Below are positions 1 to 13,205 of a DNA stretch of 64,000 bases, one piece after another. The translations under genes were made by a program, and so were the position numbers. The notes under the pieces were generated by a model that saw nothing but the letters and a program-made list of their open reading frames with translations, made no database searches and had not been told where the DNA came from. The DNA comes from Gadus chalcogrammus (lineage: Eukaryota > Chordata > Actinopteri > Gadiformes > Gadidae): assembly GCF_026213295.1 (NCBI RefSeq), contig NC_079419.1, positions 25,328,111-25,392,110 of the forward strand, read 5' to 3'. The stretch's first letter is position 1. The number at the start of each line of letters is the position of its first letter.

Positions 1-2197
<2,197 letters not shown>

Positions 2198-2205
2198 AGC
2201 AACAT

Positions 2206-2881
2206 TAGGGATGGGCATGTTTAATCGATGATCGATCATTGGTCGTCAAGAATTTACTCGATCACGTGATATTTTTAACGATCAAAAGGAGGTTGTGTTG
2301 GGTCCCGTCAGAGCGGGTGTTTTCTGCTTTTGCGTGTGACCCCCGAGCATGTTGCAAATACTGTAGTTACTGTAGGCTACATTGTCATGGGGACAGTCAC
2401 CGTCGTATGCAAGTCAGTTTATTTTATTTTATTGTGTGTGTGTCGTCTCGCTCGCTTGGGGCCTTTTGGAGTTGTTACATTTTGGCAAAATGTACATTTT
2501 AGCAAAACTTTCAGCCTCATATATGTTTTCTGACTAAGGTATTTATTTTCGATAGCTCATGAATTTGTTTCAAAATGTGTCGCTCATCGTTTTGATCCGA
2601 GCCTATGGCTTTTCCGAGCACCGGTCGCATATTGTCTATAAGTCTGCCTTTTTTTCTTTCTTTCTTTCTTAAAAAAACAGCTCAACAGTTTTATGCCCAC
2701 TTTTACTGCCTTATTTGATTATTGTTGGCCGATAAGTATTATTGGAATTGGAATACAGATTGTCATTTTAAATCTTTCCAAACATTCAAGCATCACAGGA
2801 ATATTTTATATAGCCTATAGAATAATAACGTTAATTTTATGGATGATCACTCGAGGACATTTCTTCAAATGCCTATCCCTA
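2206..2881. mobile_element. hAT-type non-autonomous element (MITE), 676 bp
   Basis: The ends read TAGGGATGGGCATG on the left and, in reverse complement, TAGGGATAGGCATT on the right. They are flanked by a perfect 8-bp direct repeat AGCAACAT at 2198-2205 and 2882-2889. An 8-bp target duplication with short terminal repeats is the signature of the hAT superfamily. There is no transposase coding, so it was mobilised in trans. A TTTC-rich stretch lies near 2650. Confidence 0.85.
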
Positions 2882-3239
2882 AGCAACATTGTACATTTTG
2901 CGCAATAACCTACAGGAAAGGTCTGACAAAATGAATCATGATACGTACAGAGTGTATCACAGGCGAAACGACTATGTATTATGTAATTATATGTTAAATC
3001 TGGTTAGATTGGTGGTGGGTGTGTAGGCCTACAATTCTTACAGTCCATGGTATTATCCGTTATAGCTCCTTTCTTTAACTAGTCCAAACCAAACACTGTA
3101 GTGTTTTGTGTTTAGAATCCGGCCCTTTTCTTACACATTTCAAGGCATGCATAGGCGTCGATTACGCCGGGGAAGCGTCCCCACCAGATTTCGTCAAGAA
3201 TCATTTTGTACCCACCACTTGTAAAAAAAATAATAATAA

Positions 3240-3560
3240 AAATCGAGTTGAATAATTATGGATTATTACACGGGTCTTCTCAATGCCGTGGAACGCTCCG
3301 TTCACTTGCATGGGCTCTTCACAACTTCCGGCGACTAAGTATAATTGACCGCTGTCAAGGAAAACAAAGGATTTTTTGCCTCTAATGACGTCTTTGGTAT
3401 CACACAAGTAGTCCGGTAACTTTTCAACACCAGCGTCTTCGGTTGCTAAGCAACGTCAACGTCTTTGGCAGACTATTTCTCTGCCGATCAACACTACGAA
3501 TGCTGGTAACAAATAAATTATAATAAGACACACCATGTGAAGTTATTTTTTCGTTTTGGC
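3240..3560. repeat. dispersed repeat related to the 401-bp unit at 8-10 kb
   Basis: It shares AACGCTCCGTTCACTTGCAT, TGCTAAGCAACGTCAACGTC, GATCAACACTACGAATGCTG and ACACACCATGTGAAGTTATT, in the same order, with the tandem array at 7960-10550 and the single unit near 44.0-44.4 kb. It is more diverged than those copies and its ends are unclear. Confidence 0.65.
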
Positions 3561-3804
3561 AAGTAGTGTAATAAGCGGGATAATGTATAGAACGTCGCCA
3601 ACATGGGCGTAGCAGACGCGGGGTACGCGGGGGACTTGTCCCCCGCACTTCCCGTATCTGTGCCCTCTGTCCCCTGCACTTTTTATAGCCATTATAACCA
3701 TTCAATTCATTTTTTACACGTGGAAACACGTTTTCCGAGCCGCCTTTGAACGCACCATGAGCAGGCGGAGCCAGGTGGCAAACATCGCTGTCGTGTTGTA
3801 CCGT
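3561..3804. other. unassigned repeat-like sequence
   Basis: Contains GGGGGACTTGTCCCCCGCAC, a short hairpin found in degraded fish repeats. No gene or clear element boundary was found. Confidence 0.3.
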
Positions 3805-4710
3805 ATTGGTCCGAATATAGGACGGCCTTTTTCCCCCTCGAAATAGGTCCGAAAAAGTCGGATCGTCTTCTTCGCCTCTCCCTTTAAATGTCAATACACA
3901 TTCGCGGCCGCAGGTGGCGCCAGAAATTGGCTCCGGGAAGGAGTAGTCCAGCGTCCTTAACAACCAGACTGTTACCGGTGTTTAAAGACAGGCTGACCAT
4001 TTAGAGACAAGTGGCTCAAAAGTGGGTCAGGTCAATCAACAACAGCGGAGGAGCTATGATGCCAATTTTAAAATAATGGTCGTCAATAAGGCAGTCAAGT
4101 AACAACTGCCAAGCTGCCAGGAAGTTCGGGGTCACGGAGTGTAACGTAAGAAGATGGCGAGCACCAAAACAACGTCTCAAAGATGACAACAGTCAGCGCA
4201 AATCCTACCGTGGTCCTCAAAGTGGTCGTTTCAGTGAGGTTGACCGGAGAGTTTTTGAATACGTCAGAGAAAACGCGCTTTGGGAGGAGCCGGTGGAAAC
4301 GGAGCAGCTGGGGAGCGATGACAGCGAGAGCGAACACAGCGGGGCAGAGGACGTGTGTGAGGGATAGAGAGACATCGGAGGCGAAGTTTGTCGAATTTTA
4401 GTTAAGTTTAGGTAAATATGTGGCCTGTATTTTCTCTGTTATTTAAAAATGTTCACACTGTTGCTTGATTATTGCTAGACATTAATTTTGAATCATACTG
4501 TACATATTTTGCCTTGAAAGTGCCGTGGCCTTTACTGGCATTATTATTATTGTCATTAATATAACAAGTGTTTAATTCACTGTGTTTTTAATATTGTTAT
4601 TTTAAAATAAAAAGTTCTTTGTTCTGCAAATCTGGTCTGCAAATCTTTTTTTCTTAATGTTTGTGTTGAAAAACAGGGGGTCGTCTTATAATCAGGGTCG
4701 TCTTATATTG
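3805..4710 (+). mobile_element. pogo/Tigger-like internally deleted DNA transposon
   Basis: The right end carries GTCGTCTTATAATCAGG followed by GTCGTCTTATATTG. The left end carries the matching inverted sequence CCGAATATAGGACGGCC near 3812. Between them lies a short gene fragment for the DNA-binding part of a pogo-like transposase (4041-4367). The DDE catalytic region is absent. The right end directly abuts the L2-like LINE tail at 4709. Boundaries are approximate and I could not fix a TA target duplication. Confidence 0.6.
4041..4367 (+). pseudogene. pogo-like transposase fragment: HTH region joined to acidic tail
   Basis: The frame first reads YDANFKIMVVNKAVK, then after a frameshift at position 4100 continues NNCQAARKFGVTECNVRRW and on to RGPQSGRFSEVDRRVFEYVR. 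This is the N-terminal psq/CENP-B-type helix-turn-helix region of pogo-like transposases. It then passes directly into an acidic tail (QLGSDDSESEHSG) and a TAG stop at 4365-4367. In full-length relatives a DDE integrase domain of about 200 residues lies between these parts, so the element arose by internal deletion. A product, if made, would bind DNA but could not transpose. Confidence 0.65.
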
Positions 4711-5628
4711 GGAAGCTGGACCCACTGGTGACGGTGGCAGAGAGGAGGACACTGGACAAACTGCTGGACATTATTGATAATGCCAGCCACCCCTTGCACA
4801 CCGTCATCAGCAACCAGAGGAGCCTGTTCAGTGGAAGGCTGCTCCTTCCCAAAGTAAAGACCAACAGACTCAAGAACTCCTTTGTCCCTCATGCCATCAC
4901 ACTATACAACTCCTCACTCGGAGGGAAGTAGGAGGAAATAGTATAGAAGTAATAGAGTAAAGAGGAGATATATAACCTATTCCACTGCTTAATTTGAACT
5001 GCTAATTTATTTAATTTAACTGTCAGCCACCCCTTGCTCACCGTCATTTCATTTTATTTATCCACTATATTATATGATATTAATCCACAATGTCGTATGT
5101 GTATATGTATGTGTATGTATATATATGTATATGTTTATGTATATGTATATATATATGTATGTGTGTATATGTATATGTGTGTGCATGTGTATATGTATAT
5201 ATACATGTTTATTTATGTTTACATTTATTTATTTATTTACATACATATATTTATTTATTTAAATTAATCCTCTATACAGTTCTCTACATTTATCTTATTT
5301 TAGTTTACTTGAATCCTGTTTTACTTCTATTATTATTATCTACTTTCTATATTAGCTAAGAGTTTATTGTTTACTGTTTACTGTTTTTGTTTACTTTTTA
5401 TAGTTAGTTAGTTAAGAGTTTATTATTTATATTATTATTATTATAATTATTGTTTACTGTTTACTTTTGGTTTTACTTTTTATAGTTATCTAAGAGTGTA
5501 TTGTTTATCTTATATTGTATATAATTTAATATTGTGTTGTGTTTCTTCTGTGAGCTACTGGACAATCAATTTCCTTGAGGGAGTCATCCCAAAAGGATCA
5601 ATAAAGCCTAATCTAATCTAATCTAACT
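4709..5628 (+). mobile_element. L2-like non-LTR retrotransposon, 5'-truncated 3' end
   Basis: The open frame from 4728 to 4931 holds the C-terminal end of a LINE ORF2 (ASHPLHTVISNQ, KVKTNRLKNSFVPHAI). AT-rich 3' untranslated sequence follows, then a tail GGATCAATAAAGCC with repeats of CTAAT to 5628. Truncation at the 5' end and a short repeat tail are typical of the L2/Rex group of fish LINEs. Exact clade not determined. Confidence 0.75.
5090..5262. repeat. TATG/TGTA-type simple repeat
   Basis: A run of TATG, TATA and TGTA units inside the LINE 3' untranslated region. It produces spurious open frames rich in Tyr, Met, Cys and Val. Confidence 0.85.
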
Positions 5629-6602
5629 GTTACCCATGTTAAATCGCTTGCTAGGTGCAGAGGTGATAGTAACTAGTGACAATTACTCTGACACATTTCC
5701 TTGAGTAACTTTTTGGATAAATTATACTCTTAAGAGTTGTTTTACTGCAAAATACTTTACTTATATTATTCTAAAGTAAGCACAACAACCATGAGAACTT
5801 GTGCTCACGGTTGTTTTGCACATATTTGTGACTAGACCATGACTGACATGTGATTACACGGGCACCCAGTATTGCTTTCATGGAAAATGGAATGCACCTT
5901 GCAGTCCATGCTAAGTTCGAAAAATACATATAGTCGAATAAATGAATAACAAATGTGGCCAGACTTCGCCCAAGGTCCAAAGAAGGGCCACAAATATTAA
6001 CATCACAGTTATTTAAATGTAGAGGATAATAAACATCGAAACTTTATTACTTTTTAGTTAATATAACCATTATTTCATTTTTATTATATTATTGTTTCTA
6101 CTTGGGTCTAAAAGAAATCTAGAACTGAAAATATTATTTTGTAATATAGTTAATCAGTAGAGCCTGTAGCCTTTGATTCCCTTAGTTCAAAAGGTAAATA
6201 CTGACATGGATGTTTAAATATGTAGTTTATATTTAATTTCAAAGAGACTTTTTGTTTATTATTTATTTGCAGATATTATTCGACTACAGCATTATTTGTG
6301 TTTTAAAGAAAGCAAGCATAGGTCATACCATCCATTGTCTTAGTCAGTGGAGCAAGTAAGTTACATATAAATTTAGTCTTTCGGCCTGTAGCATATAAAC
6401 AAAATTAAGCAACTGTCCCATATTTCTAACTGCATTTGAAGTAGACATTGAGACTCACCAAAAATGGACGCTATATGAGAGTGATCATGATTTGTCTCAA
6501 TATCAGAATAACAACAATGGTTCAAATTGCAATGGCTGGTGGAATGGCCATAAAGTAGGTCTGTATATGCAGTGTAAGCTTGTCCAGGCCCTGCAAGTCA
6601 GG
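5629..6602. other. AT-rich sequence, nothing recognised
   Basis: No gene, RNA or transposon end recognised on either strand. Confidence 0.4.
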
Positions 6603-6859
6603 ATGTAGGCCATTGGTCGCCAACCCGTCGATCGCGATCGACTGGTCAATCTTTGAGGCTTTCCATGTAGATCCCAAAAAATAAAAAATAAAAAATACAC
6701 AATATCCTATATTATTTTTTCATAATAAGTTTTGCAAGCACATCTCTCTCACTCTCTGGAGGCCATTTACCAGGAGTTCAAAAAGTATATGTAATGGCCG
6801 TAATGACCCCAAATTTCCTGCATTCATGGATAATCACTGTTATCCATCAACAGGCCTTG

Positions 6860-7396
6860 GTTGGGAAAGTCTTGGACTTTTCCCATGTAATGACAATGGT
6901 GGTCAAACTGATAAACTTCGATCAGAGCAAAAGCGCTTCAGTACCGGTTATTCAAGGCGTTATTGGATGAGCTCGATGCCGCATACGGAGACCTGCTTCT
7001 CCCCGCTGAAGTCCGGGGGTTGAGTCGCGGCAAAGTGTTGCAGCGATTTGTTGACTTGCTGCCTGAGATAAAGACTTTTTTGTCAAAAAGAAATGAGGAG
7101 CACGAGGAACTGTCCGATGATGCGTGGCTACTGGATCTGGGGTTTTTGACAGACCTAACGGCAAAACTTAACACACTCAACAACGAGCTGCAGGGAAAAG
7201 ACAGAGACCTGCCCCACATGAGTTGTGCAGTGAATGGGTTCATGGCCAAGCTGGGTGTTTGGACCACACACACCTAAAGAACAAGAGGCTGACCGACTTC
7301 CCCAACTTGGAGAAAATGTCACACAGCATTAAAAAAAACATTTTTTTTAACCCTGAGCAGTACTGTGCCCAGCTTGACAAAGTGCAACTGAGTTAA
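6860..7396 (+). pseudogene. hAT transposase, central part (broken)
   Basis: From 6963 the frame reads LDELDAAYGDLLLPAEVRGL, RGKVLQRFVDLLPEIKTFL and NGFMAKLGVW. This matches the central region of hAT transposases of the GTF2IRD2/ZBED5/SCAND3 type, upstream of the dimerisation domain. Upstream of 6963 a diverged frame continues the homology (VVKLINF) but is out of phase, and a TAA after VWTTHT at 7275 breaks the frame again. The homology resumes with KRLTDFPNLEKM up to the MITE insertion near 7400. The catalytic N-terminal part is missing, so this copy is inactive. Confidence 0.75.
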
Positions 7397-7544
7397 ATAG
7401 GCGTTTTGTTGAGTTACGGTACAGCCACACCAACCGCGTTACTCGCGTTAGAGGCGTCCAAACTCTGCATTTTTGCATAGGGAACCATTGGTATAGGCGT
7501 GTAGACGCGTTACATGCGTTGAAGCGTCGCGTTAGGGGCGTTAA

Positions 7545-7782
7545 GGCCGATACATACCTCCGGATACGGACAGTTTCGTCCGGTCCCGGAGGTGTTTCGT
7601 CCGTAAATGGGTCCGTCGCCTCTGAGTTTACGAATCCAGAGTCCGTATGATGAGCTGATTTAAGGATTTAAGGTTATTTGGCAAAACATGAACAAGAATG
7701 TAACTTGAAAAATGTTGTTAACCAACATCTCTCCGTCCAGAGTCCGGACGAAACTGTCCGTATCCGGAGGTATGTATCGGCC
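7545..7782. mobile_element. TTAA-flanked MITE, 238 bp
   Basis: The inverted ends GGCCGATACATACCTCCGGA are flanked by TTAA at 7541-7544 and 7783-7786. The terminal repeats extend through TACGGACAGTTTCGTCCGG. The same ends occur at 52454-52693 around an unrelated interior. TTAA duplication fits piggyBac- or Kolobok-like mobilisation. It is nested in the MITE at 7417-10689. Confidence 0.85.
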
Positions 7783-7959
7783 TTAAGGCGCGTCAGACGC
7801 ACGTAATTACGCACGTAAACGCAGTAACGCGCCCAACGCACCAACGCCCGGAGTTCAGAAATGTGAACTTTCAACGCTCCAACGCGTGGCGCTTAGCCGC
7901 GATAGCCAATCAGCGTGGAGCTTGACCCGACGTCACTGGCAGAGAGTAGTGAGCTTGGA

Positions 7960-10550
7960 CAGAAGCATACGGCCGACATCTTTCTTTATTCTGGGTGGAA
8001 ATAGTAACATAGTTACGCTATTAAATGCGTTTATGGAAACATTTTTAGCGAGAAATGTGCATTTTACTTTCATAATGTTCGCTCGGTGAATGTGAAGGAT
8101 ATTTGGTTTGATAGTTATGACGAAGAGGGAACGCTCCGTTCACTTGCATGGACAGAGTCTCTGGTTGCTAAGCAACCTCAACGTCTTGGCGGACTATATC
8201 TCTGCTGATCAACACTACGAATGCTATAAACACACCAGACACACCATGTGAAGTTATTTAACCCGATTATTGTTATTTATATCAGAGATTAATTAATCTA
8301 ACCCGATCTAAACTCTATCACCCAAACACGGCGGCGTTTGGGTTTCCTACCTCGGACTCCAGCGCAGCCACGGCCGACAACTATCTTTATTCTGGGTGGA
8401 AATAGTAACATAGTTATGCCAATAAATGCGTTTATGGAAACATTTTTAGCGAGAAATGGGCATTTTACTTTCATAATGTTCGCTTGGTGAATGTGAAGGA
8501 TGTTTGGTTTGATAGTTATGACGGAGAGGGAACGCTCCGTTCACTTGCATGGACAGAGTCTCTGAATGCTAAGCAACCTCAACGTCTTGGCGGACTATTT
8601 CTCTGCTGATCAACACTACGAATGCTGGAAACACACCGGACACACCATGTGAAGTTATTCAACCCGATTATTGTTATTTATATCAGAGATTATTTAATCA
8701 AACCCGATCTAAGCTCTATCACCCAAACACGGCGGCGTATGGGTTTCTTACCTCGGACTCCAGCGCAGCCACGGCCGACAACTATCTTTATTCTGGGTGG
8801 AAATAGTAACATAGTTACGCCATTAAATGCGTTTATGGAAACATTTTTAGCGAGAAATGTGCATTTCACTTTCATAATGTTCGCTCGGTGAATGTGAAGG
8901 ATGTTTGGTTTGATAGTTATGACGAAGAGGGAACGCTCCGTTCACTTGCATGGACAGAGTCTCTGGATGCTAAGCAACCTCAACGTCTTGGCGGACAATT
9001 TCTCTCCTGATCAACACTACGAATGCTGGAAACACACCAGACACACCATGTGAAGTTATTTAACCCGATTATTGTTATTTATATCAGAGATTATTTAATC
9101 TAACCCGATCTAAACTCTATCACCCAAACACGGCGGCGTTTGGGTTTCCTACCTCGGACTCCAGCGCAGCCACGGCCGACAACTATCTTTATTCTGGGTG
9201 GAAATAGTAACATAGTTACGCCATTAAATGCGTTTATGGAAACATTTTTAGCGAGAAATTTGCATTTTACTTTCATAATGTTCGCTCGGTGAATGTGAAG
9301 GATGTTTGGTTTGATAGTTATGACGAAGAGGGAACGCTCCGTTCACTTGCATGGACAGAGTCTCTGGTTGCTAAGCAACCTCAACGTCTTGGCGGACTAT
9401 ATCTCTGCTGATCAACACTACGAATGCTATAAACACACCAGACACACCATGTGAAGTTATTTAACCCGATTATTGTTATTTATATCAGAGATTAATTAAT
9501 CTAACCCGATCTAAACTCTATCACCCAAACACGGCGGCGTTTGGGTTTCCTACCTCGGACTCCAGCGCAGCCACGGCCGACAACTATCTTTATTCTGGGT
9601 GGAAATAGTAACATAGTTATGCCAATAAATGCGTTTATGGAAACATTTTTAGCGAGAAATGGGCATTTTACTTTCATAATGTTCGCTTGGTGAATGTGAA
9701 GGATGTTTGGTTTGATAGTTATGACGGAGAGGGAACACTCCGTTCACTTGCATGGACAGAGTCTCTGAATGCTAAGCAACCTCAACGTCTTGGCGGACTA
9801 TTTCTCTGCTGATCAACACTACGAATGCTGGAAACACACCAGACACACCATGTGAAGTTATTCAACCCGATTATTGTTATTTATATCAGAGATTATTTAA
9901 TCAAACCCGATCTAAGCTCTATCACCCAAACACGGCGGCGTATGGGTTTCTTACCTCGGACTCCAGCGCAGCCACGGCCGACAACTATCTTTATTCTGGG
10001 TGGAAATAGTTACGCCATTAAATGCGTTTATGGAAACATTTTTAGCGAGAAATGTGCATTTTACTTTCATAATGTTCGCTCGGTGAATGTGAAGGATGTT
10101 TGGTTTGATAGTTATGACGAAGAGGGAACGCTCCGTTCACTTGCATGGACAGAGTCTCTGGATGCTAAGCAACCTCAACGTCTTGGCGGACAATTTCTCT
10201 CCTGATCAACACTACGAATGCTGGAAACACACCAGACACACCATGTGAAGTTATTTAACCCGATTATTGTTATTTATATCAGAGATTATTTAATCTAACC
10301 CGATCTAAACTCTATCACCCAAACACGGCGGCGTTTGGGTTTCCTACCTCGGACTCCAGCGCAGCCACGGCCGACAACTATCTTTATTCTGGGTGGAAAT
10401 AGTAACATAGTTACGCCATTAAATGCGTTTATGGAAACATTTTTAGCGAGAAATTTGCATTTTACTTTCATAATGTTCGCTCGGTGAATGTGAAGGATGT
10501 TTGGTTTGATAGTTATGACGAAGAGGGAACGCTCCGTTCACTTACATGGA
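7960..10550. repeat. tandem array of 401-bp units with trimer higher-order structure
   Basis: The landmark CTTTATTCTGGGTGGAAATA begins at 7984, 8385, 8786, 9187, 9588, 9989 and 10382. The spacing is 401 bp five times and 393 bp once, the last because of an 8-bp loss (TAACATAG). Units 2 and 5 share variants (ATGCCAATAAATGC, GTTCGCTTGG, GACGGAGAGGG). Units 3 and 6 share another set, and units 4 and 7 a third (GAAATTTGCAT). The array is therefore a 1,203-bp trimer present twice, preceded by one unit. Apparent ORFs inside it repeat with the unit and are not genes. Confidence 0.92.
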
Positions 10551-10690
10551 CATGGACTCATCTAGCTGCGTTGGCGCGTTGACGCGTTGGAAGCGTTGAA
10601 CCGAGTAACCACCAGACAATGATCAAGCGTCAGGTTAGGCGCGTTACTCGCGTTATCCAACGCGAGTAACGCGTTTGGTGTGTCCGCGTC

Positions 10691-11101
10691 ATGGAAGATA
10701 TTGTTGCATTCCTCTCAAACCCATTTCTGCCCATTGGTATAGAACAGGTAGCAGACAGATTCCAGCAGGCATTTGCTTTGCCAAGTGGAGTTGACATGGA
10801 GATGGTTGATTTGAAAAATGACAATAGTGCTGAAAAACAGATCAAGGGACAGTGACTTTTGGGGACTGGTCAGCAAAGAGAAGTATCCTCTCCTCACTGC
10901 ATGTGCACTAATAGTGAGTGCCTACTTTGGATCTACTTATCTTTGGAAATGGCGTTTTCACAAATGAAAATAATCAAATCAAAGTACAGGAGCCGCCTTA
11001 AAGACCGACACCTCACTGACTGTCTCAGGCTGGCTGTCTGTAGCTATGAGCCAGACTTCAAGGCACTCTCTGACAGTATTCAGTCACAGCCATCACACTA
11101 A
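10691..11101 (+). pseudogene. hAT transposase, C-terminal part (broken)
   Basis: The first frame reads MEDIVAFLSNPFLPIGIEQV. After a stop, a second frame from about 10940 gives LEMAFSQMKIIKSKYRSRL and KDRHLTDCLRLAVCSYEPDF. This is the hAT dimerisation region, where a motif of the type AFSxMxxIKSKxRSRLTDxHL is characteristic. It is the continuation of the fragment at 6860-7396. Frameshifts and stops make it non-functional. Confidence 0.75.
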
Positions 11102-11627
11102 TTTGAGTAACATGACTGCAAGAGTTTTGCCTTTAGATGCCGTTGTGAGGTGATGCTGCTTTAGATGGGACATGGCGCTTACTTAATTGCACTGAGAATT
11201 TTATTGATACACATTACAGTTCCACTTTCTAAAATGTGAATCATACATTTGTTAACTTCCATGTGGTTATTGGGTAAGCAAAACAGCTAATTACACTTCA
11301 ATATCAGTCCACTGCAAGTGTGTAGATTTTTTCCTCTTTGTTGTGTTGTGTTTGCTGTGTTGTGTGTGTGTTGTTGTACAATATTATAAATGGGAAATAG
11401 GGCACATGGCTTGTTTTCAGTTAGATTTGATTGATTGCATTAAAAAAAAAGCTGAGCAAAGAATTACATGTAATTCATACATTTAGACTCAATAAAAGGC
11501 CTTTAATTGGAAATACATTCTGCGCTGTCTGTTTTTTCTCAAGTCTTCAATAGGTAGATCTTGCCTTTCACGCAGGTCGAGGTCAGAGATCTTGGGCTTA
11601 AAAAGGTTGATGACCACTGATGTAGGC

Positions 11628-12260
11628 TATGAATCTGAATGAAAAGTAGGTAAATAGGTAGTGGCCATCCCCAAAATGCATCAGAATACAGGAAATCTAA
11701 TCTATTTAATTCAATTTTTTTTAGGGGGGGATGGGGAACCCCAGAGCCCCTGTCTATTACTGTGCCCCACCAACATTTTTGATCACCAGCAGCCACTGGT
11801 CTTAGTCTTGATTAATTTCGCACATCTGTGCTGTCATAATTGACGACAGCAAATGTAAAATAGCTATCTTCATGTCGATATGTTTATTGTCACTTTCACT
11901 TGTCACTTCTTGCCATTAAATTATGTGGCTTATTACCCTGTTACCTTGTCACTTCCATTCCATTTTGGTGCTGATAATTTGAAACAGGAATGGTGTTTTA
12001 CAGAACTTTTCGTGTTCAGTGTTGTCATTTGGCACTTAATTATCTGGCTACTTTACTTACCCTGTAGATGCTCAAGGGTCATTCTGTGTCAACTCAACCA
12101 GAGTTTGGCAGCTTTAGATTTTGATAGTATATCATTTTAAAGAACTAAAGTCGGTCGTCTGGTGCTGTGCTGTTTGTGGTTGAAGAGGATGATAAATCAC
12201 TCAATAGACCTCTGAACAATTTTTCCCCCTCACTTCTGAAATGATGGCTACGCCCCTGGT
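11628..12260. other. repeat-derived sequence without gene
   Basis: Contains GAACCCCAGAGCCCCTGTCT and GGCTACGCCCCTGG, motifs I associate with old fish repeats. No coding signal was found. Confidence 0.35.
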
Positions 12261-12267
12261 TGCCAGT

Positions 12268-12374
12268 CATAATCGAAAATAAGCCCCTTCAGGGCGAAAC
12301 AAGACACCTTCGCTGCGCGTCTGTGTCCTGTTCGCCCTGTCGGGGCTTATTTTCCCGATAATGACCGGTGTTCT
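12268..12374. repeat. inverted repeat / fold-back MITE core
   Basis: AAAATAAGCCCCTTCAGGGC at the left pairs with GCCCTGTCGGGGCTTATTTT at the right. The pairing continues outward with ATAATC/GATAAT and inward with GAAACAAGACAC/GTGTCCTGTTC. The whole forms one long hairpin of about 45 bp per arm. Confidence 0.75.
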
Positions 12375-12389
12375 ATAAATTATCCCCTA

Positions 12390-12720
12390 CTTACACGGCT
12401 CGTCTCAATGCTGTAGACTGCTCCATTCATTTGCATGGGCCTTCTTAACGTTCAGCTGTCAATTATTTTTGTTTATTACACGGCTCTTCTCAATGCAGTG
12501 GAATGCTCCCGTCCAGCATATTTGACTGCTGTCAAGGAAAATGTCTCATTTTAACTCTGATTCACGTCATCTGTATCACTCCGCAGTCTGGTTACTAATC
12601 AACCCCAGCGTATTCGGTTGCTAAGCGACGTCAACAACTTTGGCAAAATATTTCTTTGCTGATCAACGCTAGGAATGATAACATACATTGAAAAAGACAC
12701 ACTGTGTGAAGTTATTTTTA
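12390..12720. repeat. diverged relative of the 3.2-kb and 401-bp repeats
   Basis: Shares TTACACGGCTCGTCTCAATG, CGGTTGCTAAGCGACGTCAA and CACACTGTGTGAAGTTATTT, in order, with 3240-3560. It directly follows the hairpin at 12268-12374. Confidence 0.6.
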
Positions 12721-13205
12721 AAGTAGCCATTACTAATAATACCAATATTCTTTGGTGTGGATGATGAGGCATCAGACAATCAAGTCATTTTAGAAAAAGG
12801 ACCAGAGCAGGTTGCTAGTACCATGGACAGTATCAGAACGATAACCTGTTGAACTAAATGGATGTGGTAGGCTACACCACGGGATGCATCTGCAGACCAC
12901 TGCCACATAAATAAAGGTAAGGGATTTGCTGGTGCTGTGGCAAGGTCTTTTGTGTTTTTTGCACTCAAGTGGTCGGCTGTTTTAACTTGCAATTGATAGT
13001 CGGTGGTGTCAGTCTCTTGTTGACACAAAGTGACTTTTGGTCATTCTTGCTTTGCTTGAATTCTGGAATAATTATGGGGGGGAGTGCATGAGTTTTGGTC
13101 AGAATGCCTGATGTAGGCTAGTTTTGATGGAATGCATGTTGTGAATTGAGCACAGCCATGTGGTACAGCGTTCAGCTGTGCACAGCTGAACTTCCTTGTA
13201 CTTCT
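12721..13205. other. nothing recognised
   Basis: No gene or repeat boundary recognised before the LINE tail at 13206. Confidence 0.4.

Larger units (their letters stand above)
7417..10689. mobile_element. MITE with CCACACCAA termini, expanded by internal 401-bp repeats
   Basis: The ends are CAGCCACACCAACCGCGTTA on the left and, in reverse complement, ACACACCAAACGCGTTACTC on the right. Both are followed by arrays of CGCGTTA/ACGCGT motifs. A shorter relative of 832 bp sits inside another hAT at 43696-44527 and shares the interior CCGCGATAGCCAATCAGCGT and GACGTCACTGGCAGAGAG. The insertion splits the hAT transposase. I could not determine its target duplication. Confidence 0.75.
6611..11619 (+). 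mobile_element. hAT transposon (GTF2IRD2/ZBED5-like), decayed, with nested insertions
   Basis: The left end is CATTGGTCGCCAACCC and the right end, in reverse complement, CAGTGGTCATCAACC. A perfect 8-bp target duplication ATGTAGGC lies at 6603-6610 and 11620-11627. Transposase remains are found at 6860-7396 and 10691-11101, separated by a 3.3-kb MITE. The match of both target copies shows that the element moved as a DNA transposon and that the nested insertions came later. Confidence 0.88.

Noticed and set aside
2239..2533. Possible abcc1 exon 1 near the CAGAGCGGGT motif
   Set aside because: The weak resemblance lies inside the hAT MITE at 2206-2881 and has no matching start and donor.
5034..5359. 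Three overlapping frames rich in Tyr, Val, Cys and Met
   Set aside because: Products of the TATG/TGTA simple repeat.
8622..8891. Repeated open frames starting MLETHRTHHVKLFNPIIVIY
   Set aside because: They recur with the 401-bp unit, have no recognisable domain, and are open only because of unit composition.
7960..10550. Regularly spaced repeats that could suggest a CRISPR-like array
   Set aside because: Units are 401 bp with no short repeat/unique spacer pattern, lie in a eukaryotic transposon, and differ by shared variants as in a satellite.
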